Shown in pieces: positions 15,854 to 25,180 of a stretch of DNA of 46,165 nucleotides (positions are counted from its first letter, which is position 1; each line of letters begins with the position of its first letter). Below the pieces are notes generated by a model, which was not told where the DNA came from, searched no databases, and saw only the letters and a program-made list of their open reading frames with translations. This DNA is from Candidatus Omnitrophota bacterium (GTDB taxonomy: Bacteria; Omnitrophota; Gorgyraeia; Zapsychrales; Zapsychraceae). Location: positions 1 through 46,165 of the forward strand of contig JAIORP010000038.1 of the NCBI GenBank assembly GCA_021108075.1, in the 5' to 3' direction. The translations under genes were made by a program, and so were the position numbers.

Positions 15854-17884
15854 CTACCAGTCACCTTGTTCCTCTTCAATCAACAGCACAGTTCTATCGC
15901 CTTCCTTTATTTCTGAAACAAGCAGCGGGGCCACCGGCTTAACAGCCAACCTACTCGACCTCAAACCGCTCACTTTCACTTTACCAATATATTTTCCTGA
16001 ACGGGAGACCGTGAAGACATCGTCTTTTTCGAAGCCATCATTGCTTCCGAGATTAATGATCGCGAAATTAGCTTTACTATCCGTACTTAATATTTCACCT
16101 GTTTTTTCCCGCAAGGCCGCCCTTTCCTCCCATAATCTTTCATTATTTTCTTTTTCATCAGCGGCATCGATAATATAAAATTTTCTGGATTCATTGTTAT
16201 ACTTCAATATCCGTTCCTGTTTATTTTTTATAAAAGGATGGTCCGACAATTCGGAAATCGCCTTATCCGACACATCCTGCCCTTCCTTCGGATCCATCAT
16301 GATGTGAGGTGTGATAAGAAAAACCGTTTCCGTTTTTAGTTTTCTAATTTGCTTTTTTCTAAAAAGAGCGCCCAATAACGGAATATCTGCCAGAATAGGA
16401 ACTTTTTTTTCATAATCCTGGTCTGTCTCCCTGATCAGTCCACCGACCGCCAGAGTGCTGTTATTCTGCGCCACAATGATATTTTCAACCCGCGATGAAT
16501 CGACAGTATCGATCGGCAATACAATAACATCCCCCGCCCTGGTAACCAGGCTCTGGCTGGCCCCGCCGACATTAACCGTGTCGACTTCCGCTGAAAAACG
16601 CATGGTGACTGTCCGGTCCGCGTTAATGGACGGGGTCACAATCAATTGTGTGCCGATATCGCGATACTCCGTGTTCGCGCGGATCACTTCTGTCGTGCGT
16701 TCCTGATACTCCCGGATTTCCTGTTCGTAACTGATTGTAATCGGCCTTTCCTCTCCGATAAAAAATTCCCCCTCCGCGTTATTCGCGCAAAGGATCATCG
16801 GAGTTCCGATAATCCGGAGTTTATTATTACCTTCAAAAAATTCCATTTGAACTTGCAACTGTTTGTCAATAAATCGATAAATGAATGTTTTATCGGTCAA
16901 AGTGAAAAAATTACCGATATCCGTCTGATGTTCGCCATCCTCTGAAGATATATCAAAATCAAGAAAAGAACTGAAGTCATCGTCCAGTGTTATCTCCAGA
17001 ATTTTTCCTTCCAGGAGCACCTGAGATGTGGGAGTGTCAACGGCGCTAATAAATTCTCCGATGTCTTTGAGAATCTGCAGATCAACTGAACGGGCCGCGA
17101 TCACATTGTTTCGGGGGAAAACGGCAATATACGCGAGCGCCTGATAACTTTTCACGTCTAAGGCATCCTTTTCTTTTACTCCGGATTCCTTATCATCAAT
17201 TTTGTCTTCAAGCCGCTCAATATCCGTCGATGAAAGATCTTTCTTTAACTCATTCCATAATTCCGACCCGGGAACAAAAGACTTTCTGGTCGTCCGGGAT
17301 CCCCTCCGTGAAGTACTCCCGCTCCCATAATTACTCTTACGTGTTTCTCTGTAACGGCTACTCCGTTGAAACCCACTGCGGCTGCCTGATGTTCCACCTT
17401 CTGTTCCGATATGCCCGTAACTATCCGATTCATCCGGCTCGACATACTCGATACGGTCCCCAAAAAGAATGTCAAGCATATCAGCTACCGCGAGGCTGGA
17501 CGCGTGTTTAAGATTATAGACAAAAGTCTTTTCATCTCTTCTGATCGTCAAATCCCGCGCGTAATCCTCAGCGCTCATAATGCGAATAACACTGTCCTCG
17601 TCCGCGAACCATAAATTGTTTAATTTGCACATCGTCTTAAGCGCCTCTTCAGGTGTCACGCCTTTCAAATAGAGGGTCACTTTTTGCTTGGCCACCCCTT
17701 TACTGGCAACCACGTTTTTCCCCGTTAATTCCGTGAAGATTTTAACGACATCAGAAATAGGGGTTTCTTTAAAATCAAACACATCGATTTGCTGAGCGGA
17801 TATATCTCCGGTATTTAAAGGCATCACTAAAACGCCAAAAATTAAAATCATTATAAACATTTTCTTCAAATTCATCATACTCAT
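15854..17884 (-). CDS. pilQ: outer-membrane secretin PilQ/GspD with extra C-terminal domain
   Basis: I choose the ATG at 17884 (MSMMNLKKMF), preceded by AGGGGTG; an upstream in-frame ATG at 17914 gives 686 residues. A signal peptide is followed by an STN-like domain (IDVFDFKETPISDVVKIF), an N1-type domain, a Ser/Arg/Gly-rich insert (around residues 165-205), and the secretin core with VLLEGKILEITLDDD and VPILADIPLLGALFRKK...TETVFLITPHI. After the core are about 140 extra residues: a coiled segment and then a domain with NLGSNDGFEKDDVFTVSRSG, similar to the small beta domain of FlgT/CsgG-type proteins, possibly for anchoring. It forms the pilus exit channel. Confidence 0.92.
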   Translation of the reverse strand: MSMMNLKKMFIMILIFGVLVMPLNTGDISAQQIDVFDFKETPISDVVKIFTELTGKNVVASKGVAKQKVTLYLKGVTPEEALKTMCKLNNLWFADEDSVIRIMSAEDYARDLTIRRDEKTFVYNLKHASSLAVADMLDILFGDRIEYVEPDESDSYGHIGTEGGTSGSRSGFQRSSRYRETRKSNYGSGSTSRRGSRTTRKSFVPGSELWNELKKDLSSTDIERLEDKIDDKESGVKEKDALDVKSYQALAYIAVFPRNNVIAARSVDLQILKDIGEFISAVDTPTSQVLLEGKILEITLDDDFSSFLDFDISSEDGEHQTDIGNFFTLTDKTFIYRFIDKQLQVQMEFFEGNNKLRIIGTPMILCANNAEGEFFIGEERPITISYEQEIREYQERTTEVIRANTEYRDIGTQLIVTPSINADRTVTMRFSAEVDTVNVGGASQSLVTRAGDVIVLPIDTVDSSRVENIIVAQNNSTLAVGGLIRETDQDYEKKVPILADIPLLGALFRKKQIRKLKTETVFLITPHIMMDPKEGQDVSDKAISELSDHPFIKNKQERILKYNNESRKFYIIDAADEKENNERLWEERAALREKTGEILSTDSKANFAIINLGSNDGFEKDDVFTVSRSGKYIGKVKVSGLRSSRLAVKPVAPLLVSEIKEGDRTVLLIEEEQGDW

Positions 17885-17968
17885 CACCCCTGATCCCGGC
17901 CTCAAAATTAACATCCAAAACCTATCATTGTCACGCGCTAACTTCAGCCCTTATGTAATTATTATATT

Positions 17969-18505
17969 TTATCGAAATTTTCCCCGGATTTCATATCCCC
18001 CTTCCAAGACAATCACTAACTCATCAGGAGTAATGACCTTAATGATAAAGGAATCAAACCGCCGCTTGCCGGAACCAGAGGCAGACGCTGCCATCACTAT
18101 CTTATCGTTCGGCTTGATGCTAACAGTGCCTAATGATTCGATGTTCGCTGTCGCCATGATTTTGTCACCGACTACCATAATTCCGGTAATTTCAATCTTC
18201 GGAAGGTTGAACCGGCCGACCGCTCCTCCCGCGAATGAAACATACCGTTCAGAAATCGTTTTTCTCAAAAGTTCTTCACTGGGATTAAACGGGTCGCGTT
18301 CGTGTTCGACACGCGTTTTCTTGTCGCGCAGGAAAGTATCCCGCTCCGGAAAATTTTCGCCTTTCCGGATAAAATTCGAAGGTCGCGAAGCTTTCTTGAT
18401 CCCCCCGCGTTGAACTCCCTGTTTATCCCTCGGCTGCGCCCTGACGGGCGACGGTCGCGTGAATACACACGCGAAACACACAAAAATAATAACTAAACAT
18501 CTCAT
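17969..18505 (-). CDS. pilP: PilP-like pilus assembly protein
   Basis: A 178-residue protein with a signal peptide (residues 1-23), a basic disordered part with RDPFNPSEE (the DPF motif common before PilP/GspC HR domains), and a beta domain (about 105-178) with LPKIEITGIMVVGDKIMATA and later VIVLEGGYEIRGKFR. In type IVa pili PilP links PilN-PilO in the inner membrane to the secretin, whose gene follows directly. No lipobox Cys was seen. The call rests on domain shape and gene order. Confidence 0.8.
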   Translation of the reverse strand: MRCLVIIFVCFACVFTRPSPVRAQPRDKQGVQRGGIKKASRPSNFIRKGENFPERDTFLRDKKTRVEHERDPFNPSEELLRKTISERYVSFAGGAVGRFNLPKIEITGIMVVGDKIMATANIESLGTVSIKPNDKIVMAASASGSGKRRFDSFIIKVITPDELVIVLEGGYEIRGKFR

Positions 18506-18547
18506 ATCAATCTCCTGAATAATTTTCTTTGTCGCTAAGCAATAATA

Positions 18548-18629
18548 ATACCAATTCCATCAAATAATGACCAAAACCAATTCTGCTTTTCAGAATTAAG
18601 ATAGAGCAATTTATTAATGGATTTGGTAT
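18548..18629 (+). mobile_element. family 1 inverted-repeat element, 82-bp form, copy A2
   Basis: Same ends and central AATTCTG/CAGAATT stem as copy A1, differing by a few bases. It lies between pilO and pilP and begins 8 bases after the pilO stop codon. Confidence 0.9.
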
Positions 18630-18637
18630 AAAAATTT

Positions 18638-19201
18638 TCATATCGCGAGCAGCAAAATAATTTTTAAACCACGATTCTCATCCTCACGTTCCACGATGAC
18701 TTCTTCGACTGTGACAAGTTTTGGCAGATAGCCAATTTCTCTTAAAAACGCCTTAAAATCCAAAAAATGACCCCTCATAATAAGCCGGTGAAAACTGTGT
18801 TTCCATTCAGGCGACTCTTCACCGCCCCCGCCAGGTTGATCAACCGGTGAAAAATTCTGAATTTTAAGGTTATACCTGACCGCCATCCGGCTTATCCCCG
18901 TAAGCATTTCCGATAAATCCTCCCGGCTGCCGATAATTTCCCGGGACTTCGCGAACTCATCCCGGATTTTTTGTAATTCTCTTTTACGCTTTTCAATAGA
19001 GTCACGCATTTCATCCATGGACCCAAGCCGGTATTTCAGAGAATTCACCTCATCGGATAACTTCGCCCTCTTTTCCCGCGTGGAAACAAACTTCTCGCGT
19101 TGCGGCTGATAGACTTTCCTGACATACACGATACAAGCCAGAATAATAAATATGGCAGTCAACCCGGTCTGTTCCAATTTTGTCATTTTTTTTCTCGCCA
19201 T
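18638..19201 (-). CDS. pilO: PilO/GspM-like inner-membrane protein
   Basis: A 187-residue bitopic protein: short basic N terminus, one span (about residues 12-28), a long coiled coil (about 35-100, with EKRKRELQKIRDEFAKSRE), and a ferredoxin-like fold (YNLKIQNFSPVD, then FHRLIMRGHFLDFKAFLREI and VTVEEVIVERE). This is the PilO architecture. It pairs with the PilN part of the upstream fusion protein, 17 bases away. Confidence 0.85.
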   Translation of the reverse strand: MARKKMTKLEQTGLTAIFIILACIVYVRKVYQPQREKFVSTREKRAKLSDEVNSLKYRLGSMDEMRDSIEKRKRELQKIRDEFAKSREIIGSREDLSEMLTGISRMAVRYNLKIQNFSPVDQPGGGGEESPEWKHSFHRLIMRGHFLDFKAFLREIGYLPKLVTVEEVIVEREDENRGLKIILLLAI

Positions 19202-19218
19202 TGATTTCCTTTCGCCTT

Positions 19219-20730
19219 TCAGAGCAAAGTAACTTTTATCCTGAATTTGTAATAAAGCAGCTCCACGGACACTTGAGAATTTTCCCTTTCACTGATAACC
19301 TCAAGTTTCGCCTCCTTAACGCCCTCAACCCGGTCCAGTTTTCCGGTAAATTGCGTGATGGAACCGGCGGAAAGTCCTAAGCCTTCCAGCAAAAACGTCT
19401 TATCGCCGTCCTGCGCGATCCTGTCGAGGATGATGTCATAAGAAATCTCCCTGGCTATGCCTTCAAATAAAGACACCAAACGCGCGTGTTGGATGGGGAG
19501 TGTTTCTTCAACATATTTCCGTTTCGCGATGATATCATTGATCTCCTGTTCCAATTTTTTATTATTTTCCACATTAGCTTTAAGTCTCTTTTTATCTTCC
19601 GTAAGACTTAAGATGTCCTGCTCATAACGCGAATAGGAGGCCTTCATTGAAGCGTATTGAACTGACATACCGCAGACAACCAGGACTGCCATGACAAGCG
19701 GCAGGATATGGATTCCCGTCTGAAGCCTTTTCACAAACGGGACATAATCATTAACGATCAATTCTCCGCAGCGACCCCCGCCGATAGCCTGCAGGGCCGC
19801 GCCGATAGCGGTGGAATACTGCGGGCTGAGGCTAAACGCGTCAACTGACGGGTGTACTTGAATATCTTTATCAGGATTCCATGGACGAACAGGAACACTG
19901 GATTTCTTTACAATATCCTTGCAAAATTCTCCGATATCCTTTTCCCTTCTCCCGGTAACAACAATCTCTGTGATTCCCCCGGTTAATGAAGCCAGCCGCT
20001 CCGTCAGGCTTCCCGCGTTATCCAGAGACGCGGTCTGAAAAACTGCCGGACCGCCGCCGTGAAGCAAAGCGCCTGAGACAGTATTATTGTCCTTGTCAAT
20101 ATTTAACACAATCCTGTCTTTCAGCTTATTCGAAAAAGAACTGACGGAAAAAACAAAGGCCCCCTCCGCCGGTATAACGCCGCATAACTCCAGGCCCGAA
20201 CGATTAAAAAGCGCGCTTAGACGCCCGTATTTTTCCCGGGAAACAGCTGAAATAAGAACTCCCGTCTTTTGGCCGTACGCTGACTTTCCGTTTTGCAAAT
20301 AATATCCAAAAAGCCCGTCTGTAACAGGAAAATCGAGATACGTCTGCGCCTCCCAACGCACAGCTTCCTGAAGTTTGGCAGAGGAAATTCTCGTGTCAGT
20401 GGAAATAGGCAATTCACTCACTAAAAATTTAATGTCTGAACTGACAACAAACGCCCGGCGGGGATACCGTCCCAATTTTTCAAACAGCTCTTCCAGATGC
20501 CGGGTTTCGTCATTTAGACGCGGTTGTGAAAAAAGATGGTTATATGCCGGATTGACATCAGGAATTGCTTTCACCGTCAAGACTTGCGCCGCGCGGATAA
20601 TCGAGACGTTCTTGCCCCGCTTTCGAACCACCACGCCCCGGATTACTTCTGTGTCAAGTTCGATAACAAGAATTTCATTTTTTTTGGAATAACAAACTGT
20701 TTTTTTCTTTTTATTTTTCATATTTTTCAC
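19219..20730 (-). CDS. pilM: PilM-PilN fusion (GspL-like) pilus assembly protein
   Basis: A 503-residue protein. Residues 15-310 form an actin-like PilM domain: EILVIELDTEVIRGVVV, EAVRWEAQTYLDFPV and, near the end, YSTAIGAALQAIGGG. A single membrane span at about 345-362 (LPLVMAVLVVCGMSVQY) is followed by a coiled coil and a PilN ferredoxin-like domain (residues 430-503). PilM and PilN are separate in Pseudomonas but fused in GspL of type II secretion; here the fusion sits with separate PilO and PilP. PilM joins the ATPase side to the periplasmic frame. Confidence 0.88.
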   Translation of the reverse strand: MKNMKNKKKKTVCYSKKNEILVIELDTEVIRGVVVRKRGKNVSIIRAAQVLTVKAIPDVNPAYNHLFSQPRLNDETRHLEELFEKLGRYPRRAFVVSSDIKFLVSELPISTDTRISSAKLQEAVRWEAQTYLDFPVTDGLFGYYLQNGKSAYGQKTGVLISAVSREKYGRLSALFNRSGLELCGVIPAEGAFVFSVSSFSNKLKDRIVLNIDKDNNTVSGALLHGGGPAVFQTASLDNAGSLTERLASLTGGITEIVVTGRREKDIGEFCKDIVKKSSVPVRPWNPDKDIQVHPSVDAFSLSPQYSTAIGAALQAIGGGRCGELIVNDYVPFVKRLQTGIHILPLVMAVLVVCGMSVQYASMKASYSRYEQDILSLTEDKKRLKANVENNKKLEQEINDIIAKRKYVEETLPIQHARLVSLFEGIAREISYDIILDRIAQDGDKTFLLEGLGLSAGSITQFTGKLDRVEGVKEAKLEVISERENSQVSVELLYYKFRIKVTLL

Positions 20731-20817
20731 CCTGAATAATCAATATCCTCTATCAAACATGCTCCGTTACTTGATTAAAAATAAATTTTTTAGTTTATTT
20801 AGCATTATCTGCGCCCT

Positions 20818-21672
20818 TCAATCACAATTAGAATTAATTCTTATCGAATAATTACCCATCCCGGGCGGAACGCAAAGCATTTTAACGCACATTTCACCAC
20901 CAGGCGTTAGATCTTGGACTTCTATTTTTCTCAATCCAATAGAAATATCACTAAAAGTATGCGTGCTAAGTGGTGCAGGCAATGAGGGAATAATGCCGCT
21001 ATTTACCGGAGGATTTACTATATTTCCTTGAATAGGATAAATAATCCGAAAATCCGCATTAGCACCTATATTATTAGTTACCTCCACAGGTCTTCGCCAA
21101 TAAAATGTATCTGTAACATCTTCATCATAACTTTCAGGATTTACCGCTCCAATTCCTCCATCTTTGCCACGGCTAATAATATTTATCCGGTTAGGAGATG
21201 CACCGGGAAATTCAACCTCAATGGGATAACCCCAACCATCTATAAAAATTGGTGTTCCACTGCTGTTTTCTGCATTTGCCTCTAAATAACTATCTCCCCG
21301 ATAACCTGCCCAAAATTGATAATTATTAGGTGGTAGATCATACTGCCAAGCCTGCCAACCTGCCGGTCTGTTAATCAATCTATCAATAAAATTTCCTGTC
21401 ATATCATCCGGCTCTCCATAATCACTTATAAATCCCCCGCAGGAAGTAATATCCGCTCCTCCTCCAACATCAGCCAGCCTGCCGATAAGGGCGCGTTTTA
21501 CTTCCAGCATTCTTTGCCGGGTAATTTCATACCGTTCATCATCGCCGGCTTCCGGACGCAAAGCAAACGCGCATAAGGCCACTGCCGCTACCAGGGAAGA
21601 CAGGATGAGAACCATCGCGATAAACGCCCCGCCCTTTTGATTCCTGTTCAATTTATCCATCAACATTCTCAT
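20818..21672 (-). CDS. atypical pseudopilin (PilX/GspK-type N terminus)
   Basis: A 284-residue protein. The basic start ends in QKGG and is followed by AFIAMVLILSSLVAAVALCAF, so the hydrophobic helix is pilin-like but the GFTLxE motif and Glu5 are missing, as in GspK and PilX minor pilins. The body contains DGWGYPIEVEF and ISRGKDGGIG, features shared with the pilin encoded just upstream. The first ATG (21672-21670) takes its A and T from the end of a family 1 element; ATGs at residues 3 or 5 are alternatives. There is no clear ribosome binding site. Confidence 0.75.
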   Translation of the reverse strand: MRMLMDKLNRNQKGGAFIAMVLILSSLVAAVALCAFALRPEAGDDERYEITRQRMLEVKRALIGRLADVGGGADITSCGGFISDYGEPDDMTGNFIDRLINRPAGWQAWQYDLPPNNYQFWAGYRGDSYLEANAENSSGTPIFIDGWGYPIEVEFPGASPNRINIISRGKDGGIGAVNPESYDEDVTDTFYWRRPVEVTNNIGANADFRIIYPIQGNIVNPPVNSGIIPSLPAPLSTHTFSDISIGLRKIEVQDLTPGGEMCVKMLCVPPGMGNYSIRINSNCD

Positions 21673-21752
21673 GCCAAATTCATTAATAAATTGTTCTATC
21701 TTAATTCTGAAAAACAGAATTGGTTTTGGTCATTATTTAATAAAATTGGTAT
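21671..21752 (-). mobile_element. family 1 inverted-repeat element, 82-bp form, copy A3 (reverse)
   Basis: Reverse orientation, with the left end mutated to ATGCC and the central stem AATTCTG/CAGAATT intact around AAAAA. It is the entire spacer between two pilin genes: one end completes the TGA of the upstream gene, and the other gives the AT of the next ATG. Confidence 0.9.
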
Positions 21753-22669
21753 CATTGTAAATTAATATCCCCCAGCCAATTGCCAGTGGGCTCGACGGTG
21801 AAAACCACCGCTCTCTGAACCGATACACCTGAAACTATTCCCGACACAAAAATGTGCCTTACGCCTGCAGGAATATCCCTTGTTCCATTAGTTCCAACAC
21901 CAGCAGCGCCTCTTTCAAAGCGAAAATATCCATCCACAGGTACTCCACTGATAGTATGATCAGGATTAGGCTCAATGCCGCTTACTGGGAAATATATTGT
22001 CACTGTTACGTTCGCCTCAGTACTCGCATCAAAATTTCTAACCCTGCCCGCCACAGGTGCCATATATTCGGTTTGTTTTATAATCATTGCTATATCCTTA
22101 TCAAATCCTGTATCCACAGCATTTATTACTCCATTTGCCCCAGGACTAGTTATAATTAAATCTCCCGGAGTAGTCGTATCATCAAAGACAAGGGGATTCC
22201 CCCAACCATCTCTTAATTTTTCTTGGCCCGAAACTTCTCCAGACCTCAACGCAGGCGTTCCCACATAAGGACCGCGCCAGCCCATCCATACCATTGAATC
22301 AGGAGGATTCGGCAGAGGATTATATACCCATCCAAGCAGATCGGGAGTACCATCACTATCAAGGTCATCTGTCCAAAGCCCTTCTGGTTGGTTGGTTACG
22401 GCATCAAGCGCCGGCAATCCTCCCATATCCGCGACATACCCGGCGAACTGGCGCTGGCCGTTGGCGTAGGCGCCTTCGCCGCCTAAGATTGCTTTTTTGA
22501 TTTCTTGCATTTGCGCTCTTGTCTCATCAAACCGTCGCTGGTCATCCTCGTTGGTAAAAATCCGTGATGTCATGGCTGTCAGGAATCCCAGGATCGCCAG
22601 AACAACGACGAGCTCCAGAAGGGTAAACCCAATAGAATTCGACAACCGTTTTTTATTCTTAAAATTCAT
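21752..22669 (-). CDS. type IV pilin-like protein, GspG/H type
   Basis: A 305-residue prepilin. The leader ends in SIG before FTLLELVVVLAILGFL, giving a standard prepilin-peptidase site after Gly14 and Glu5 in the mature protein. The globular part has a Gly-rich DGWGNPLVFDDTT and ITSPGANGVI segment typical of major pseudopilins, then an immunoglobulin-like beta domain (residues about 195-305). It is larger than usual GspG (about 145). The first 11 bases overlap the omptin gene. Its stop codon is completed by a family 1 element. Confidence 0.88.
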   Translation of the reverse strand: MNFKNKKRLSNSIGFTLLELVVVLAILGFLTAMTSRIFTNEDDQRRFDETRAQMQEIKKAILGGEGAYANGQRQFAGYVADMGGLPALDAVTNQPEGLWTDDLDSDGTPDLLGWVYNPLPNPPDSMVWMGWRGPYVGTPALRSGEVSGQEKLRDGWGNPLVFDDTTTPGDLIITSPGANGVINAVDTGFDKDIAMIIKQTEYMAPVAGRVRNFDASTEANVTVTIYFPVSGIEPNPDHTISGVPVDGYFRFERGAAGVGTNGTRDIPAGVRHIFVSGIVSGVSVQRAVVFTVEPTGNWLGDINLQ

Positions 22670-24017
22670 ACGTTACACCTACCCGTCCTAAGATTTGTAA
22701 TGAGGTTGTGTTCTGATCCGCGTCCCACACGGGATCACGGCTTTCCTCCCAGGTATGACCTTCAATGTTGATAACCGTGGCCGATACACCCATATCTAAA
22801 TACCATTCCGGTTTAAGATGATATCTTCCGTTTAACCGCGCTATCCAGGCGTAACCGCTGTCATAATTTCCGTAAAACGTCAAATCCCTTAATAGATGCT
22901 GATCAATGTCATCCGCGGTCGCGTAAGGAGAAAAACATAAATCCAGACTTATATCCCACTTATTTTTTGAAAACTCTCCTGCCAGCCCGATATACGGCAG
23001 CCGGTACTCGATTTCATACTCTATTACCTCCACTCCGTCGTACTCGCTGTAGTCCTGGCCGTAGAGGACATCTTTTATGCCAAACAGGTCATAATTGAAC
23101 CGTTGACTGGTATACCCGATTAAAAACGCCGCTTTACCTTTTCTATTCCCATTTTTTTCATGGTAAAAATCATAGCGGAAATTCACATCCCAGATAACCG
23201 CGTCCATATGCGCGTCCGATTCGGTATAGAACCATAAACAGCCGCCACACCAGTCTTTATCTGACATATCATCTCCCGCATAATCATCCAACAAAGTAGC
23301 CCAGACAGACCCATTGATAGAAAAATTATTAAAGCCAGCGGACAAATTACTCCCCAACATCCAGTTGCTCATAGGAAACGACAGTTCACTGACGCCGTTA
23401 TTAAAGTCATACGTCGTGTTCCCGCTGAGATAACCGACATCTAATCCGGCGCGGGAAAAAAAACCTGTCTCTTCCGTGGCTTCATCCGATTGTTTTTTCA
23501 TTTCATTAAAAAATTTTCTTAAAGCAAATCGACGGATTTCTTTTTCAACGGCTTTATCCAGAGGGTCTTTTATGCCGTCACATGATTTTCGATTGTCTTT
23601 ATTTTCAATGATGTCCTTTGTCTCTTCTTCGAAAGCGTCATCCGCTATTAACGCAGGGGCATCCGCGTATCCCGCGGTTTCCCTCGGGATAATTGCCGGG
23701 CTGTCAGCAGTATCCAAATTTTTTTTAATTACTTCGGCAGGCAATCCGCCGCCTGTGATTTGACCATGCTCAACATCCCGGGGTTGCCAAAGGGCGGGGG
23801 GAAGGGGTGTTTCTCTCTCAAAATGTTTACTTTTTTCCAGGTCCTCCAAAAACCTTGTCTCGTCCTGTTCTTTGCCATATCTCTCATCCGAACCGTAAAT
23901 AATGATTGATGACGGTTCGTTGACAAAAGAACTTTCATCATAAATATAAACATTTCCGGCTTCGGCGACACACGGCATAGCCGACATCAACAAAACACAA
24001 AATAATACACGACGCAT
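22659..24017 (-). CDS. omptin-family outer-membrane protease
   Basis: A 452-residue exported beta-barrel ending in Phe. A signal peptide (1-20) and a low-complexity acidic region with a helical part (21-185) come first; the latter is absent from OmpT. The barrel (about 186-452) carries the full omptin catalytic set. MSDKDW gives Asp253 and Asp255 (OmpT Asp83 and Asp85), and IDQH gives Asp372 and His374 (OmpT Asp210 and His212). The LPYIGLAGEF segment matches OmpT MPYIGLTGSY closely. AAGGTGATG precedes the ATG. Omptins cleave between basic residues at the cell surface and need LPS. The gene lies between pilin genes and overlaps the next by 11 bp, so it is expressed with the pilus. Confidence 0.85.
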   Translation of the reverse strand: MRRVLFCVLLMSAMPCVAEAGNVYIYDESSFVNEPSSIIIYGSDERYGKEQDETRFLEDLEKSKHFERETPLPPALWQPRDVEHGQITGGGLPAEVIKKNLDTADSPAIIPRETAGYADAPALIADDAFEEETKDIIENKDNRKSCDGIKDPLDKAVEKEIRRFALRKFFNEMKKQSDEATEETGFFSRAGLDVGYLSGNTTYDFNNGVSELSFPMSNWMLGSNLSAGFNNFSINGSVWATLLDDYAGDDMSDKDWCGGCLWFYTESDAHMDAVIWDVNFRYDFYHEKNGNRKGKAAFLIGYTSQRFNYDLFGIKDVLYGQDYSEYDGVEVIEYEIEYRLPYIGLAGEFSKNKWDISLDLCFSPYATADDIDQHLLRDLTFYGNYDSGYAWIARLNGRYHLKPEWYLDMGVSATVINIEGHTWEESRDPVWDADQNTTSLQILGRVGVTYEF

Positions 24018-24190
24018 TTTTTCATCACCTTCCCCTGCTACTCTTACTCACATTCACACAGCAAAAACCTTCTTCGCTTTCTGATATTTGAGAAATTTTA
24101 TTAATTTTGAAATCATTTTAATCATCGAGAGATCGGCCTCGCTCCAAACATCTCCCAGTTATAGCGGAATATATTCAATTTCCGCTACAA

Positions 24191-25006
24191 TTAATCACCC
24201 AACGGACTTCGCATCGGCCCGCCTCCAAAAATAAACATGACAAGATCGTCGCCGATCTTTGAGGGCAAAGGAAGAGGGGTTGTTCCTCCTCCATCATTTA
24301 CACCGTCCGCTCCGAAACTTACAATACGAGCCGACATCCTTTCATCATCACCATCCATCTGCCCACTTCCATCAATATCATCATAAATAAAACGGTATCC
24401 CCCCATAACTCTAACACTGAAAATTTCATGGACAGAAATCTCTTCCCAAGGGTCGATAATCATAGGGTATCCTTTATCATCCGTCTCATCATTGGGCGTC
24501 CCATTATCATCATAAACAGCAACTGCCTCCCGCTCCAAATAAGGCCCATTCCAGCCTTTACGGCTGTATTGATCCCATTTAAGAAATCTTTGTGCCTCGA
24601 GGAAACCTCCCAATTGAGCCTCTAAAAAATCACACATCTCTTCGCAATTTCCCCCTAAATCACTGCAGGCAGTGGCAGCTTGAATATCAGCATCACTACA
24701 GTCTTTATTCAGGCATAAAAATCTGGTCGCGTATTCAGGATTCGCCGGATCCTCAGGGATAAGACCCAAATCAGCATAAAACCTGTCCCGGATGGCTTCC
24801 TTGATGGTCTTCATCTCCGCAAGGGCAGCTGTAACCGCCGCTTTATCGCTCACCCCGCCGAACATCGGGACCACCAATGCCGCTAAACCGGCAATAATGA
24901 CGATCACCACCAGCATTTCTAGCAGGGTAAACCCTCTTCTTGCCAACTGATAATGAATTTTAATTCTTGAATTTTTTAACATTTTATTATATTCGTGATT
25001 TCCCAT
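24191..25006 (-). CDS. type IV pilin-like protein, GspG type
   Basis: A 271-residue prepilin. The leader ends in ARRG before FTLLEMLVVIVIIAGL, with Glu5 present. The N-terminal helix is almost the same as that of the pilin just upstream (25181-26152), including the GLAAL-VPMFG stretch. The globular part contains two Cys clusters and acidic DDNGTPNDETDD and DIDGSGQMDGDD loops that look Ca-binding. An internal ATG (residue 9) is an alternative start, since no strong ribosome binding site precedes the first. Confidence 0.85.
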   Translation of the reverse strand: MGNHEYNKMLKNSRIKIHYQLARRGFTLLEMLVVIVIIAGLAALVVPMFGGVSDKAAVTAALAEMKTIKEAIRDRFYADLGLIPEDPANPEYATRFLCLNKDCSDADIQAATACSDLGGNCEEMCDFLEAQLGGFLEAQRFLKWDQYSRKGWNGPYLEREAVAVYDDNGTPNDETDDKGYPMIIDPWEEISVHEIFSVRVMGGYRFIYDDIDGSGQMDGDDERMSARIVSFGADGVNDGGGTTPLPLPSKIGDDLVMFIFGGGPMRSPLGD

Positions 25007-25097
25007 ACAATAAGGAACTCAGCGAGGCGCGTCTTATAACACGCCCCGCCGGCGTTCCTCTAGCTTCAACAAACGACATTTATCAACTTCGCTAATG

Positions 25098-25178
25098 ATA
25101 CCAAATCCATTAATAAATTGTTCTACCTTAATTCTGAAAAGCAGAATTGGTTTTGGGCATTATTAATGGAATCGGTAT
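25098..25178 (-). mobile_element. family 1 inverted-repeat element, 82-bp form, copy A4 (reverse)
   Basis: 81 bases with the same ends and the perfect AATTCTG/CAGAATT centre. It lies between two pilin genes and begins 2 bases after the stop codon of the first. Confidence 0.9.
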
Positions 25179-25180
25179 AA

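Noticed and set aside
22659..24017. General porin as identity of the beta-barrel gene
   Set aside because: The spacing of Asp253, Asp255, Asp372 and His374 and the LPYIGLAGEF strand match omptins, not trimeric porins.
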